A stretch of DNA of 64,000 bases from Burkholderia sp. D-99 (lineage in GTDB: Bacteria; Pseudomonadota; Gammaproteobacteria; Burkholderiales; Burkholderiaceae), in contig NZ_JAAOXM010000001.1 in assembly GCF_011605345.1 (NCBI RefSeq), positions 992,001 to 1,056,000 on the forward strand, given 5' to 3'. Of this stretch, positions 47,859-58,384 are shown one piece after another (position 1 is the first letter of the stretch; every line of letters begins with the position of its first letter). The translations under genes and the position numbers were made by a program. The notes beneath the pieces are model-generated. The model was not told the DNA's origin, ran no database searches, and worked only from the letters and a program-made list of their open reading frames with translations.

Positions 47859-48787
47859 GGCGCGATACCCCAGCCGAACGGATCGTCTTCCTCGATCAGC
47901 AACGTCGCTTCCGCGCTCAGGTGCGCACTGCCGCGGATCGTCGGCACGATCCCGTCGGCGGCTTCCTCGTAGCTCGCATGGAACACGCTGCCGATCACGC
48001 TCGCCTGCCGCCACACGGCGCCCGGCGCGAGCTTGCCGTCGGCCGCGAGGCACGCGAGCTTCGCGCTCGTGCCGGTGCCGCACGGCGAACGGTCGTACGC
48101 GAGGCCCGGGCACAGCACGAAGCTGCGGCTGTCGTGTTCGGCATCGTCGGCGAACAGCTCGATATGGTCGATCTCGCCGCCGTTCGCGCCGGTGATGCCC
48201 GCGCGTTCAAGCCCTTCGCGCACGGCCGACGCATACGCGGTGAGCGCCGCGACGTTGTCGCCGGCGACGCGCTGCCCGTGGTCGCTGATCAGGAAGAACC
48301 AGTTGCCGCCCCACGCGATGTCGCCCTTCACGTGGCCGTAACCCGGCACGTCGAGCGCGACGCCCTTCGCATGGCGATACGCGGGCACGTTGCGCACGCT
48401 GACCGACAGGTCGTCGTGCAGCGTCGCCTCGACGGTGCCGACGGGCGTTTCGATCCGGTGCACGCCGGGTGCGATGCGACCCATGTGATGCAGCGTGCGC
48501 ACGACGCCGATCGTGCCGTGCCCGCACATCCCGAGATAGCCGCTATTGTTGAAGAAGATCACGCCGGCCGCCGCGTCGGGCGAAACGGGTTCGCAGAGCA
48601 GCGCGCCGACCAGCACGTCGCTGCCACGCGGCTCGAGGATGCACGCGGTGCGGTAACGGTCGTGCTCGCGAGCGAGCACGTCACGGCGCTCGGCCATCGT
48701 GCCGTTGCCGAGCGACGGAAATCCGGACACGACGAGCCGAGTGGGTTCGCCGCCCGTGTGCGAATCGATGATCTGGATGCGCTTCAT
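47855..48787 (-). CDS. lhpA: 4-Hydroxyproline 2-epimerase
   Basis: 310 residues of the proline racemase family. Both catalytic cysteines are present, Cys88 in [10 protein letters not shown] and Cys236 in SPCGTGTSA, which separates it from trans-3-hydroxyproline dehydratases (Thr at the second site). It converts trans-4-hydroxy-L-proline to cis-4-hydroxy-D-proline. Two adjacent ATGs (48790, 48787) are possible; 48787 gives the MKRIQIID start usual in the family. First gene of the left arm, 251 bp from the divergent right arm. Confidence 0.93.
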   Translation of the reverse strand: MKRIQIIDSHTGGEPTRLVVSGFPSLGNGTMAERRDVLAREHDRYRTACILEPRGSDVLVGALLCEPVSPDAAAGVIFFNNSGYLGMCGHGTIGVVRTLHHMGRIAPGVHRIETPVGTVEATLHDDLSVSVRNVPAYRHAKGVALDVPGYGHVKGDIAWGGNWFFLISDHGQRVAGDNVAALTAYASAVREGLERAGITGANGGEIDHIELFADDAEHDSRSFVLCPGLAYDRSPCGTGTSAKLACLAADGKLAPGAVWRQASVIGSVFHASYEEAADGIVPTIRGSAHLSAEATLLIEEDDPFGWGIAP

Positions 48788-49038
48788 CATGAGCCGTCCG
48801 AAGTGGGGAAAGGAGCATAGCTTCCTCCGTCGCGCGTCCGTCCGCTTGTGGCTTTTCGATGAGGACGACGACGAAATCGGCATAGTGCGACGCGCCCGTC
48901 ACGCCCCTGCCGGCCGCTGTGCCGATTTCGTCATTTTGCTCCGCGATACGACTCAAGCGTGATGGGCATTTGCGCGGCGATACTGGTTGCCACACCGACA
49001 CACCTGTCGGCCGACCGATACGAACGTAGGAGATTTCA

Positions 49039-49959
49039 GTGAGCCGCAAAGCCATTCAATGGACCGGGGTTTTCCCGGCCGTCAGCACCCAGTTCAAGCC
49101 GGACTTTTCCCTCGACATCGACGCCACGCACCGCGTGGTGAAGAACCTGGTGAACGACGGCGTGTCGGGCCTCGTGGTCTGCGGCACGGTCGGCGAAAAC
49201 ACGTCGCTGTCGACGAGCGAGAAGCTCCAGGTGATCGAGGCTGCACGCGACGCAGCCGGCGGCAAGATTCCGGTGATCGCAGGCATCGCCGAATTCACGA
49301 CCGAATTCGCGCGCAACACGGTGCGTGAAGCGCAGCGCGTCGGCGTCGACGGCGTGATGGTCATGCCCGCGCTCGTGTACTCGGCGAAGCCGCATGAAAC
49401 CGCCGCGCACTTCCGCGCGGTCGCGACGAGCACCGACCTGCCGGTGATGGTCTACAACAACCCGCCGATCTACAAGAACGACGTGACGCCCGACGTGCTG
49501 ATCGCGCTGCAGGATTGCGAGAACATCGTCTGCTTCAAGGATTCGTCGGGCGATACGCGCCGCTTCATCGACCTGCGCAACGCGGTCGGCGATCGCTTCG
49601 TGCTGTTCGCGGGCCTCGACGACGTCGTGGTCGAGAGCATCGCGGTCGGCGCCGAAGGCTGGGTGTCGGGCATGTCGAACGCGTTCCCGAAGGAAGGCGA
49701 GACGCTGTTCCGCCTCGCGAAGCAAAAGCGTTTCGACGAAGCGCTTGCGCTGTATCGCTGGTTCATGCCGCTGCTGCACCTCGACGCACGCCCCGATCTC
49801 GTGCAGTGCATCAAGCTGTGCGAAGAGCTGGTCGGCCGCGGCAGCGCGATCACGCGCCCGCCGCGCCTCGCGCTGCAGGGCGACACGCTCGCGGAAGTGA
49901 AGGCCATCGTCGCGAAGGCGCTCGAAACGCGCCCGGCGCTGCCCGACGTCGGTCTCTGA
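49039..49959 (+). CDS. lhpC: Pyrroline-4-hydroxy-2-carboxylate deaminase (DHDPS family)
   Basis: 306 residues, GTG start with TAGGAG six bases upstream. The (beta/alpha)8 DapA-family fold shows GTVGENTSL (49-57), Tyr139 in MVYNNPP and the Schiff-base Lys167 in NIVCFKDSSGD. In the hydroxyproline pathway this enzyme deaminates and dehydrates the imine to 2-oxoglutarate semialdehyde. Context (divergent from lhpA, upstream of the semialdehyde dehydrogenase) supports this over DapA itself. Confidence 0.88.
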   Translation: MSRKAIQWTGVFPAVSTQFKPDFSLDIDATHRVVKNLVNDGVSGLVVCGTVGENTSLSTSEKLQVIEAARDAAGGKIPVIAGIAEFTTEFARNTVREAQRVGVDGVMVMPALVYSAKPHETAAHFRAVATSTDLPVMVYNNPPIYKNDVTPDVLIALQDCENIVCFKDSSGDTRRFIDLRNAVGDRFVLFAGLDDVVVESIAVGAEGWVSGMSNAFPKEGETLFRLAKQKRFDEALALYRWFMPLLHLDARPDLVQCIKLCEELVGRGSAITRPPRLALQGDTLAEVKAIVAKALETRPALPDVGL

Positions 49960-50193
49960 TCGACTCCCCGTGCGGCAGTGCGCAGGCTTGTCGCCTGCGC
50001 GCCGCCGCCCCCGGTTCGGCATTGGCCTGCGGGCCCGTTCGCACCGGCGCCCGCCCGTGCCGCGCGTGAACGCCCCGCCGCCCGCCCCGGTCGTTCGAAC
50101 CGGGCGACGCCGGCCGGCAGGCCTGCGCCGCTGCTCCGTCGGAGCGCGGCGCACTTCAAGCCTGTGCCGATATTCCCCCCAGGAGACAAGCCC

Positions 50194-51819
50194 ATGCCAG
50201 GCCAAGGCAACGCACACCCGTCTGTCCCGCTTTCCCGTTCCGCGCACCCCGACGCGGGTCACGGCAAGTTCAAGAAGCAGCTGTCGCTGACCGATCTCAC
50301 GTTCATCGGTCTCGGCGCCATTTTCGGTTCGGGGTGGCTGTTCGCCGCGAGTCACGTATCGACGATCGCGGGCCCGGCCGGCATCTTCTCGTGGCTGCTC
50401 GGCGGTTTCGCGGTGCTGCTGCTCGGCATCGTCTACTGCGAACTCGGCGCCGCGCTGCCGCGTGCCGGTGGCGTCGTGCGCTACCCGGTGTTCTCGCACG
50501 GCCCGCTGCTCGGCTACCTGATGGGCTTCATCACGCTGATCGCCTTTTCGAGCCTGATCGCGATCGAAGTCGTCGCCGCGCGCCAGTATGCGGCCGCGTG
50601 GTTTCCGGGCCTGACAGTCGCTGGATCGAGCGACCCGACGACGCTCGGCTGGCTCGTGCAGGCCGCGCTGCTCTGCTTCTTCTTTTACCTGAACTATTCG
50701 AGCGTGAAGACGTTCGCGAAAGCGAACAACATCATCAGCATCTTCAAGTTCATCGTGCCGCTCGCGGTGATCGGCGTGCTGTTCACGTTCTTCAAGCCCG
50801 CGAACCTGACCGTGCACGGCTTCGCGCCGTTCGGCATGCCGGGCATCGAGATGGCCGTGTCCGCGGGCGGCATCATCTTCGCGTATCTCGGGCTCACGCC
50901 GATCGTGTCGGTCGCGAGCGAGGTGCGCAATCCGCAGCGCACGATCCCGATCGCGCTGATCCTGTCGATCCTGCTGTCGACGCTGATCTACGTGCTGCTG
51001 CAGCTCGCGTTCATCGGCAGCATCCCGACCGCGATGCTCGCCGGCGGCTGGCACGACGTCAGCAAGGCGTTCTCGCTGCCGTACCGCGACATCGCGCTGG
51101 CGCTCGGCGTCGGCTGGCTCGCGGTGATGGTCGTCGCCGACGCGATGATCTCGCCGAGCGGCTGCGGCAACATCTACATGAACGCGACGCCCCGCGTCGT
51201 CTACGGCTGGGCGAAGACGGGCACCTTCTTCAAGGTGTTCACGCGCGTCGACGAAGCGTCGGGCATCCCGCGTGCGGGCCTGTGGCTCACGTTCGGCCTC
51301 GCGATCTTCTGGACACTGCCGTTCCCGTCGTGGGAAGCGCTGATCAACATCGTGTCGGCCGCGCTGGTGCTGAGCTATGCGGTCGCACCGGTGTCGGTCG
51401 CCGCACTGCGCCGCACCGCGCCCGACCTCCCACGGCCGTTCCGCGCGGTGGCGTTCGGCATCACCGGCCCCGCGTCGTTCGTGATCGCCGCGCTGATCGT
51501 CTACTGGTCGGGCTGGAGCACCGTGTCCTGGCTGCTCGGCCTGCAGATCGTGATGTTCGTCATCTATCTCGCGTGCCGCCGCTGGGTGCCGACCGCACAC
51601 CTGAGCCTCGCCGAACAGGTGCGCTCGTCCGCGTGGCTGATCGCGTTCTATGCGGCGATGATCGTGCTGTCGTATCTCGGCGGCTTCGGCGGCACGGGCC
51701 GGCTCGCGCATCCGTACGACACGGTCGTCGTCGCGGCCGTCGCGCTCGTCATCTACTACTGGGGCGCCAACACCGGCGTGCGCTCCGACAAGCTGCAGCT
51801 CGACGACGACGAGGACTGA
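50194..51819 (+). CDS. APC-family amino acid permease, probable hydroxyproline transporter
   Basis: 541 residues with twelve or more membrane helices. The APC signature [16 protein letters not shown] (near 40-55) lies in helix 1, a [22 protein letters not shown] block near 230-250 follows helix 6, and the tail ends in a run of Asp/Glu. AGGAGA precedes the ATG at 50194. It stands between the deaminase and the semialdehyde dehydrogenase, so hydroxyproline (or proline-type) uptake is the natural role; a direct specificity motif is not visible. Confidence 0.82.
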   Translation: MPGQGNAHPSVPLSRSAHPDAGHGKFKKQLSLTDLTFIGLGAIFGSGWLFAASHVSTIAGPAGIFSWLLGGFAVLLLGIVYCELGAALPRAGGVVRYPVFSHGPLLGYLMGFITLIAFSSLIAIEVVAARQYAAAWFPGLTVAGSSDPTTLGWLVQAALLCFFFYLNYSSVKTFAKANNIISIFKFIVPLAVIGVLFTFFKPANLTVHGFAPFGMPGIEMAVSAGGIIFAYLGLTPIVSVASEVRNPQRTIPIALILSILLSTLIYVLLQLAFIGSIPTAMLAGGWHDVSKAFSLPYRDIALALGVGWLAVMVVADAMISPSGCGNIYMNATPRVVYGWAKTGTFFKVFTRVDEASGIPRAGLWLTFGLAIFWTLPFPSWEALINIVSAALVLSYAVAPVSVAALRRTAPDLPRPFRAVAFGITGPASFVIAALIVYWSGWSTVSWLLGLQIVMFVIYLACRRWVPTAHLSLAEQVRSSAWLIAFYAAMIVLSYLGGFGGTGRLAHPYDTVVVAAVALVIYYWGANTGVRSDKLQLDDDED

Positions 51820-51895
51820 CGCGCCCGTTCCCTTTCTCACCATCATTCCGGCCGGGCACCCCACGCCCGGCCCCTGCTTTTTTCCGAGGAAAACC

Positions 51896-53479
51896 ATGCA
51901 ACTCACAGGTCAGCTCCTGATCGGCCAGTCCGCCGTCACCGGACAGAACGGCACCCTTCACGCGATCGCCGCCGCGACCGGCGAACGGCTCGAACCCGCC
52001 TTCGGCGGCGCGAGCCTGCACGACCTGGAGACGGCCTGCGAGCTCGCCGACGACGCGTTCGACATCTATCGCGAAACGTCGCTCGAAGCCCGCGCCGCGT
52101 TTCTCGACGCGATCGGCCGCCACATCATGGCGCTCGGCGACGACCTGATCGAACGCTGTGTCATCGAAACGGGCCTGCCGCGCGCGCGCATCGAAGGCGA
52201 GCGCGGCCGCACGGTCGGCCAGCTCGCGCTGTTCGCGTCGCTCGTGCGCGACGGCGGCTTTCTCGACGCGCGGATCGACCCGGCGCGCCCCGAGCGCAAG
52301 CCGCTGCCGCGCGTCGACCTGCGCCTGCGCAACGTCGCGATCGGGCCCGTCGCCGTATTCGGCGCGTCGAATTTCCCGCTCGCGTTCTCGGTCGCCGGCG
52401 GCGACACGGCGTCGGCGCTCGCGGCCGGCTGCCCGGTGATCGTCAAGGCGCATTCCGCGCACCCGGGCACGTCGGAGCTCGTCGGCCGCGCGATCCAGCA
52501 GGCCGCGCGTGAATGCGGGATGCCGGCCGGCGTGTTCTCGCTGCTGTTCGACGCATCGCGCGAGGTCGGCCAGAAGCTCGTCGCCGATCCGCGCATCAAG
52601 GCCGTCGGTTTCACCGGCTCGCGTCGCGGCGGCGTCGCGCTGATGCATATCGCGGCCGCGCGCCCCGAGCCGATTCCCGTCTATGCGGAAATGAGCTCGA
52701 TCAACCCTGTGCTGCTGTTTCCCGCCGCACTCGACGCGCGCCACGCTGCGATCGCGCCGCAGTTCGTCGCATCGCTCACGCTCGGCGCTGGCCAGTTCTG
52801 CACGAATCCGGGCCTCGTGCTCGCGGTCGACGGGCCCGCGCTGCGCGCGTTCGAAGAAACGGCCGCCGCTGCGGTGCGTGCAGCGCCCGCGCAAACGATG
52901 CTGACGCCGCACATCCACGCCAGCTACGAACAAGGCGTCGCGGCGCTTCGTGCGCACACTGCCGTCGAACTGCTCGCGCAAGGTGCGGAAGGCGACCGGC
53001 TGCAGGCCCGCGCCGCCCTGCTGGCAACCTCGGCCGATGCGTTCGTCGCGCATCCCGAGCTGCGCGACGAAGTCTTCGGCCCCGCTTCGCTGATCGTGCG
53101 ATGCCCGGACGCGGACACGCTGCATCGCGTGCTGAAGTCGCTCGAAGGCCAGCTGACGATCGCCGCGCATCTCGCCGACGGCGACGCCGCACTGTTCGCC
53201 GCGCTGCGCCCGACGCTCGAGCGCAAGGCCGGCCGCATTCTCGTCAACGGCTTCGGCACGGGCGTCGAGGTCGGTCATGCGATGGTGCACGGCGGCCCGT
53301 TCCCCGCCACGTCCGACACGCGCACGACGTCCGTCGGCGCGCGTGCGATCGAGCGTTTCCTGCGCCCCGTGTCGTATCAGGACGTGCCCGACGCGCTGCT
53401 GCCGGAATCAATCCGCAACGGCAATCCGCTGAACGTGCCGCAACGCATCGACGGCGTGCCGGCTCCGCGGGAGGCATGA
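51896..53479 (+). CDS. 2-Oxoglutarate semialdehyde (2,5-dioxovalerate) dehydrogenase
   Basis: 527 residues, aldehyde dehydrogenase superfamily. Cys302 in [11 protein letters not shown] is the nucleophile and Glu265 in [10 protein letters not shown] the general base; [27 protein letters not shown] binds NAD(P). The length and the SNFPLAFS variant are typical of 2-oxoglutarate semialdehyde dehydrogenases. It yields 2-oxoglutarate, the end product of the pathway. Next gene starts 1 bp after its stop. Confidence 0.9.
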   Translation: MQLTGQLLIGQSAVTGQNGTLHAIAAATGERLEPAFGGASLHDLETACELADDAFDIYRETSLEARAAFLDAIGRHIMALGDDLIERCVIETGLPRARIEGERGRTVGQLALFASLVRDGGFLDARIDPARPERKPLPRVDLRLRNVAIGPVAVFGASNFPLAFSVAGGDTASALAAGCPVIVKAHSAHPGTSELVGRAIQQAARECGMPAGVFSLLFDASREVGQKLVADPRIKAVGFTGSRRGGVALMHIAAARPEPIPVYAEMSSINPVLLFPAALDARHAAIAPQFVASLTLGAGQFCTNPGLVLAVDGPALRAFEETAAAAVRAAPAQTMLTPHIHASYEQGVAALRAHTAVELLAQGAEGDRLQARAALLATSADAFVAHPELRDEVFGPASLIVRCPDADTLHRVLKSLEGQLTIAAHLADGDAALFAALRPTLERKAGRILVNGFGTGVEVGHAMVHGGPFPATSDTRTTSVGARAIERFLRPVSYQDVPDALLPESIRNGNPLNVPQRIDGVPAPREA

Positions 53480-53480
53480 C

Positions 53481-54503
53481 ATGACCGCATCCACCGACGA
53501 AATCGTCCTGTCGCTCGATGAGGTCCATGCGCTCGCGCTGCGCGTGCTGACGCACAACGGCATGTCCGACGCCCATGCCCGGGCTATCGCCAACGTGATC
53601 ACGCAGGGCCAGCGCGACGAATGCCATTCGCATGGTGTGTACCGGCTGCTCGTCTGCGTGCGTTCGCTGAAGAAGGGCAAGGTCGATCCGCAGGCCGTGC
53701 CGACGCTGCGCCGGCTGTCGTCGTCGATCGTCGCGGTCGACGCGCATCGCGGCTTCTCGCTGCTGAGCTTCGAAACGGGCCTGCCCGTGCTCGTCGAGAT
53801 GGCAAGGCAGCACGGGATCGCCGCCATGACGATCAACCATTGCTACCACTTCTCCGCGCTGTGGCCGGAAGTCGAAGCGATCGCAGCCGAGGGGCTGGTC
53901 GGCATCGCGATGAATCCGAGCCATAGCTGGGTCGCGCCGGAAGGCGGCAAGGAGCCCGTGTTCGGCACGAACCCGATCGCGTTCGCGTGGCCGCGCCCGG
54001 GCGGCGTACCGTTCGTGTTCGATTTCGCGACGAGCGCGATCGCGCGCGGCGACATCGAGCTGCATGCGAAACAAGGCAAGGCGATCCCTCCGGAATGGGC
54101 GATCGACGCCGAAGGCCGGCCGACCACCGATCCGAAGGCCGCGCTGCAGGGCGCGATGCGCACGTTCGGCGGCCACAAGGGCTCGGCGCTCGCGGCGATG
54201 GTCGAATTGCTCGGCGGCGCGCTGATCGGCGACATGACGAGCCGCGAGTCGATGGAGTTCGACGAGGGCGTCGGCGCGACGCCGTGCCATGGCGAACTCG
54301 TGATCGCCTTCGACCCGAAGGTGTTCCTCGGCGACGCTCTCGACACGGGGCTCGCGCGCGGCGAGCGGATGTTCGAATCGATCGTCGCGCAGGGTGCGCG
54401 GCTGCCGTCGCAACGGCGCTTCGACGCTCGCGCGCGCAGCATCGCGAACGGCGTGCGGATTCCGAAGGCGCTGTACGACGAGATCCTGACGCTGCTCGAC
54501 TGA
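53481..54503 (+). CDS. lhpD: Ldh2-family pyrroline-2-carboxylate-type reductase (LhpD-like)
   Basis: 340 residues of the malate/L-lactate dehydrogenase (Ldh2/DpkA) family, not the Rossmann LDHs. Marks: DECHSHGVYRL near 47-57, INHCYHFSALWPEVE near 118, GTNPIAFAWPR near 160 and GGHKGSALAAMVELL near 233-247. These NAD(P)H-dependent enzymes reduce cyclic imino acids such as pyrroline-2-carboxylate. In hydroxyproline loci the gene may salvage the imine from trans-3-hydroxyproline or recycle side products. Begins 1 bp after the dehydrogenase gene. Confidence 0.82.
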   Translation: MTASTDEIVLSLDEVHALALRVLTHNGMSDAHARAIANVITQGQRDECHSHGVYRLLVCVRSLKKGKVDPQAVPTLRRLSSSIVAVDAHRGFSLLSFETGLPVLVEMARQHGIAAMTINHCYHFSALWPEVEAIAAEGLVGIAMNPSHSWVAPEGGKEPVFGTNPIAFAWPRPGGVPFVFDFATSAIARGDIELHAKQGKAIPPEWAIDAEGRPTTDPKAALQGAMRTFGGHKGSALAAMVELLGGALIGDMTSRESMEFDEGVGATPCHGELVIAFDPKVFLGDALDTGLARGERMFESIVAQGARLPSQRRFDARARSIANGVRIPKALYDEILTLLD

Positions 54504-54797
54504 TCGCCGACGCGCGGCGCCGGATCGCGCGTTCATCGCCGACCGATGCGACCGATGCGCGACCCGGTCGCCTGCGCGGCCGGTCGCGCGGGCGTCCCGC
54601 AGCCGTCCGCGCATGCCGCGCCGGGCACGCCGCCGGCGCCGGTTGCGCACCCCGCGGGCGCCACGCCCGCGGCGGCTGTGGGATAATCGCCCGGTTTGCC
54701 CAGGGCGCAGCTCAAGAGGTTGTTCGCACGGGCGCGAGAGAGGCCTTTATTCCCCGTGCCTCCACCCTTTTCCCGCGATATTTCTTCAGCAACGACA

Positions 54798-56657
54798 ATG
54801 CCCACTTACCGTTCCAAAACCTCCACCGCTGGCCGCAACATGGCAGGTGCGCGCTCGCTCTGGCGCGCCACCGGCATGAAAGACGACGATTTCTCGAAGC
54901 CGATCATCGCGGTCGTCAACTCGTTCACCCAGTTCGTGCCCGGGCACGTGCACCTGAAGGATCTCGGCCAGCTCGTCGCACGGGAGATCGAGGCTGCCGG
55001 CGGCGTCGCGAAGGAATTCAACACGATCGCGGTCGACGACGGCATCGCGATGGGCCACGACGGCATGCTGTATTCGCTGCCGAGCCGCGACATCATCGCC
55101 GACTCGGTCGAATACATGGTGAACGCGCACTGCGCGGACGCGATGGTCTGCATCTCGAACTGCGACAAGATCACGCCGGGGATGCTGATGGCCGCGATGC
55201 GCCTCAACATCCCGGTGATCTTCGTGTCGGGCGGCCCGATGGAAGCCGGCAAGACGCGCCTCGCGAACCCGGTCACCAAGGCCATCGAAGTGAAGAAGCT
55301 CGACCTCGTCGACGCGATGGTGATCGCGGTCGACCCGTCGTATTCCGACGCCGAAGTCGCCGAAGTCGAACGCTCGGCCTGCCCGACCTGCGGCTCGTGC
55401 TCGGGCATGTTCACCGCAAACTCGATGAACTGCCTGACCGAAGCACTCGGCCTGTCGCTGCCCGGCAACGGCACGGTGGTGGCCACGCACGCCGATCGCG
55501 AGCAACTGTTCAAGCGCGCCGGCCGTCGCATCGTCGAACTCACCCGCCAGCACTACGAGCAGGACGACGAACGCGTGCTGCCGCGCTCGGTCGGCTTCAA
55601 GGCATTCGAGAACGCCATGACGCTCGACATCGCGATGGGCGGCTCGACCAACACGATCCTGCACCTGCTGGCGATCGCACAGGAAGCCGGCATCGACTTC
55701 ACGATGAAGGACATCGACCGCCTGTCGCGCGTCGTGCCGCAGCTGTGCAAGGTCGCGCCAAACACGAACAAGTACCACATCGAGGACGTGCACCGCGCAG
55801 GCGGCATCATGGCGATCCTCGGCGAGCTCGACCGCGCCGGCAAGCTGCACACCGACGTGCCGACCGTGCACACGCCGACGCTGAAGGACGCCCTCGACCA
55901 GTGGGACATCGTCCGCACTCAGGACGATGCGGTCCGCACGTTCTACATGGCCGGCCCGGCCGGCATCCCGACGCAGGTCGCGTTCAGCCAGAACACGCGC
56001 TGGCCGAGCCTCGACCTCGATCGCGCCGAAGGCTGCATCCGCTCGTATGAGCACGCGTTCTCGAAGGAAGGCGGCCTCGCCGTGCTGACGGGCAACATCG
56101 CGCTCGACGGCTGCGTGGTGAAGACGGCCGGCGTCGACGAGAGCATCCTCGTGTTCGAAGGCTCGGCGCACGTGACCGAATCGCAGGATGAAGCGGTCGA
56201 AAACATCCTGAACGACAAGGTCAAAGCCGGCGACGTGGTGATCGTGCGCTACGAGGGCCCGAAGGGCGGCCCCGGCATGCAGGAAATGCTCTACCCGACC
56301 AGCTACATCAAGTCGAAGGGGCTCGGCAAGGCATGCGCGCTGCTGACGGATGGCCGCTTCTCGGGCGGCACGTCGGGCCTGTCGATCGGCCACTGCTCGC
56401 CGGAAGCGGCCGCGGGCGGCGCGATCGGCCTCGTGCGCGACGGCGACAAGATCCGCATCGACATCCCGAACCGCACGATCGACGTGCTGGTGTCCGACGA
56501 AGAGCTGGCGCGCCGCCGCGAAGAGCAGAACGCGAAGGGCTGGAAGCCGGCGCAGCCGCGTCCGCGCAAGGTGTCCGCGGCGCTGAAGGCCTATGCGAAG
56601 CTGGTCATGTCCGCCGACAAGGGTGCCGTGCGCGACCTGTCGCTGCTCGACGACTGA
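54798..56657 (+). CDS. ilvD: Dihydroxy-acid dehydratase
   Basis: 619 residues, matching IlvD (about 616 in E. coli). The iron-sulfur cysteines occur in [10 protein letters not shown] and [34 protein letters not shown] lies near 518. It dehydrates 2,3-dihydroxy-isovalerate and its methyl homologue in valine/isoleucine synthesis. The frame is open upstream to 54696, but [19 protein letters not shown] is the usual N-terminus. The 294-bp gap before it contains a 9-bp hairpin (54652-54672) and a GATAAT -10-like hexamer (54682-54687). A terminator follows. A gene of primary metabolism among accessory genes. Confidence 0.96.
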   Translation: MPTYRSKTSTAGRNMAGARSLWRATGMKDDDFSKPIIAVVNSFTQFVPGHVHLKDLGQLVAREIEAAGGVAKEFNTIAVDDGIAMGHDGMLYSLPSRDIIADSVEYMVNAHCADAMVCISNCDKITPGMLMAAMRLNIPVIFVSGGPMEAGKTRLANPVTKAIEVKKLDLVDAMVIAVDPSYSDAEVAEVERSACPTCGSCSGMFTANSMNCLTEALGLSLPGNGTVVATHADREQLFKRAGRRIVELTRQHYEQDDERVLPRSVGFKAFENAMTLDIAMGGSTNTILHLLAIAQEAGIDFTMKDIDRLSRVVPQLCKVAPNTNKYHIEDVHRAGGIMAILGELDRAGKLHTDVPTVHTPTLKDALDQWDIVRTQDDAVRTFYMAGPAGIPTQVAFSQNTRWPSLDLDRAEGCIRSYEHAFSKEGGLAVLTGNIALDGCVVKTAGVDESILVFEGSAHVTESQDEAVENILNDKVKAGDVVIVRYEGPKGGPGMQEMLYPTSYIKSKGLGKACALLTDGRFSGGTSGLSIGHCSPEAAAGGAIGLVRDGDKIRIDIPNRTIDVLVSDEELARRREEQNAKGWKPAQPRPRKVSAALKAYAKLVMSADKGAVRDLSLLDD

Positions 56658-56737
56658 CACGGGTAGCACGACCGGCTGCCTGCAACGCACAGCCGGTCAG
56701 GCTGCGGGCAGGACAACCGCCCGCGTGCCCACTACGG

Positions 56738-56764
56738 AAGCCGCTCTCCGGAGCGGCTTTTTTT
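56738..56764 (+). terminator. Rho-independent terminator of ilvD
   Basis: A 9-bp stem (AAGCCGCTC at 56738-56746 with its inverse at 56751-56759, TCCG loop) runs into seven T (56758-56764). Textbook form, 80 bp after the ilvD stop. Confidence 0.92.
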
Positions 56765-56799
56765 CGTCCGCGCCCGGGGAATCCACGGCGCCGGCGACA

Positions 56800-57609
56800 T
56801 CAGTGACGGAAATCTTCGGGGCCACCGCCTCCGCCGCCTCCACCACCGTGGTTACCGCCACCGTTTCCACCACCTTGCGGCCGCGCATAACCGCCGCCGC
56901 CCCCGCCTCCCTGGCGCACCGGCGGCGGCATCGGACGCGCCTCGCCACCCGGCGCGGGCGGCGGGCGCAACACGGCCGGTGGCGGGCCGGCCGGACGCGC
57001 GTTGCCCGCCCCGCCCGGCATCGGTGAAGGCGCCGGCGCAGCCGGCGGCGGCGTGCGGATCGCGCCGTTCCAGCCGCCGCGCGCAGCCGACGGCCGCGCG
57101 TCATGCACGGGCGGCGGACCGCCCGGTGCGACCTGCATCTCCCCGCCCGGTTGCGGGCGTCCGCGTCCCGGCGGCATGCCTCCGGGGCCGAGCCGCGGCT
57201 CCGAACGATGCCCCCAGCGATCGCGATCGTGATACCACGGCCGGTTGCGATAGTAGCGATCCCAGTACGCGGCGATCGCGAATCCGGTGATCGGCACGCC
57301 GATGATCGCGCCATAGTCGTACAGCGGCACGTAGCTGCCCTGGTACGGATACTCGAGCAACTGCGCATCGATCCAGCCGCGCACGCCCGGCAGCGCAACG
57401 TCGCACCACGAGTAGTCGCTCAGGCAGCCGAAGACGTCCAGCGCCGTGTCGGGCGGAATCTGCGCAACCACCGGATAGTCGGGTGCCGGCCCGGCATACA
57501 GCTCGGCCGGCGAGTTCGTGTAGGCGCTGCTCTGCGCATCGGCGACGCCCGGCGCGGCCGCAAGGCCGAGCAGGACGACGCACAAACTTCGGACAATCGT
57601 GTTCCTCAT
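56800..57609 (-). CDS. Secreted SH3-domain protein with Pro/Gly-rich tail
   Basis: 269 residues. Sec signal peptide (cleavage near GVADAQ, about 26), a bacterial SH3 domain (about 30-95; SPAELYAGPAPDYPVV, LSDYSWCDVALPGVRGWIDAQLLEY) and then a long low-complexity tail of Pro, Gly and Arg ending in runs of Gly. Bacterial SH3 domains often bind cell-wall peptides; the tail suggests an unstructured envelope linker. The start at 57609 has GGGAG six bases upstream. It follows the lipoprotein gene by 33 bp and is probably its operon partner. Confidence 0.8.
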   Translation of the reverse strand: MRNTIVRSLCVVLLGLAAAPGVADAQSSAYTNSPAELYAGPAPDYPVVAQIPPDTALDVFGCLSDYSWCDVALPGVRGWIDAQLLEYPYQGSYVPLYDYGAIIGVPITGFAIAAYWDRYYRNRPWYHDRDRWGHRSEPRLGPGGMPPGRGRPQPGGEMQVAPGGPPPVHDARPSAARGGWNGAIRTPPPAAPAPSPMPGGAGNARPAGPPPAVLRPPPAPGGEARPMPPPVRQGGGGGGGYARPQGGGNGGGNHGGGGGGGGGPEDFRH

Positions 57610-57642
57610 GATGCTCTCCCGCACGGTGCCGCCGCGCGCCGG

Positions 57643-58086
57643 TCAATGCCGATGCCCGCCCCGGCCGCCACCACCCCAGTGGCCGCCGCCCCACGGACGA
57701 TGCCAATACCCGCCGCGTCCGCGCCAGTAGCCGCCGCCCCAGCCGCCCCAGAAGCCGACCGAGATCGCAGGCGCCCCCCAGCCGTACCAGCCCGGGTAAT
57801 ACGCGGGGGCATAGTACGGATACGGATAGGGATACGGCGGCGGATAGGCCGGCGCGACGTAGACGGGAGCCGGGTCGGCCGCGGCCGGCGCGGCCGCCGC
57901 CGGACCCTGGCTCGGTGCAGCGGTGCCCGGTGTAGCCGGCGTGACGGGTATCTCGCGCTGCGTCAGCGTGGCCGGCGCGGGCGCATAGTACGGAGCATAG
58001 CCATACGGACTCGTGTAATAACAGCCGCCGAGGGTCAGCGTGATCAATGCGAACGCCGCACACCTCGCGGCAGGAATCGGGGTCAT
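57643..58086 (-). CDS. Tyr/Pro/Gly-rich lipoprotein
   Basis: 147 residues. A lipoprotein signal with lipobox LGGC (Cys near 22) is followed by Tyr-Pro-Ala repeats, a short Ala/Pro-rich linker, PYPYPYPYY and a Gly/Trp-rich end. No catalytic motif; such proteins are common in Burkholderiales and of unknown role, possibly structural in the outer membrane. Upstream of, and likely co-transcribed with, the SH3-domain gene. The composition is so biased that homology searches will be unreliable. Confidence 0.75.
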   Translation of the reverse strand: MTPIPAARCAAFALITLTLGGCYYTSPYGYAPYYAPAPATLTQREIPVTPATPGTAAPSQGPAAAAPAAADPAPVYVAPAYPPPYPYPYPYYAPAYYPGWYGWGAPAISVGFWGGWGGGYWRGRGGYWHRPWGGGHWGGGGRGGHRH

Positions 58087-58384
58087 TTCTTGCTCCGGCA
58101 GAATCTGCGCCGCGCCGCCAGACGCGCGCCTGACTCTAGCTTACGTCCCCTGCAGATTTCCGCTCGGTATGATCGGTTACTTTTTGTTTCCTGCGCCGGA
58201 CGGGCGCGCAGGCACGCCGCGTGCTGGCATGTCTGCCGCGCTCGCGTTGAAGTTCGCGCAAATGCCCTCAACTTGAACGATGTCAGGCTGGCCGGCGCGG
58301 ACGGGGGTTCGCGAGCAACCGGCGGCCCGAAACCAGCGGACTTCGGCCCGCCCCGACAGGAACGCGGCTCACGCCGCCATCGAC

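Noticed and set aside
49036-51906. 956-codon open frame on the minus strand opposite lhpC and the permease
   Set aside because: Its translation is Arg/Asp/His-rich with no folded-protein pattern, while the plus strand encodes clear enzymes. Long antisense frames are expected in DNA this GC-rich.
54652-54672. 9-bp perfect hairpin upstream of ilvD considered as a terminator
   Set aside because: No T-run follows on either strand. It may be an attenuator-type structure or chance in very GC-rich DNA, so it is only mentioned under ilvD.
54786-56690. 634-codon minus-strand frame opposite ilvD
   Set aside because: Shadow of ilvD; composition typical of antisense GC-rich frames.
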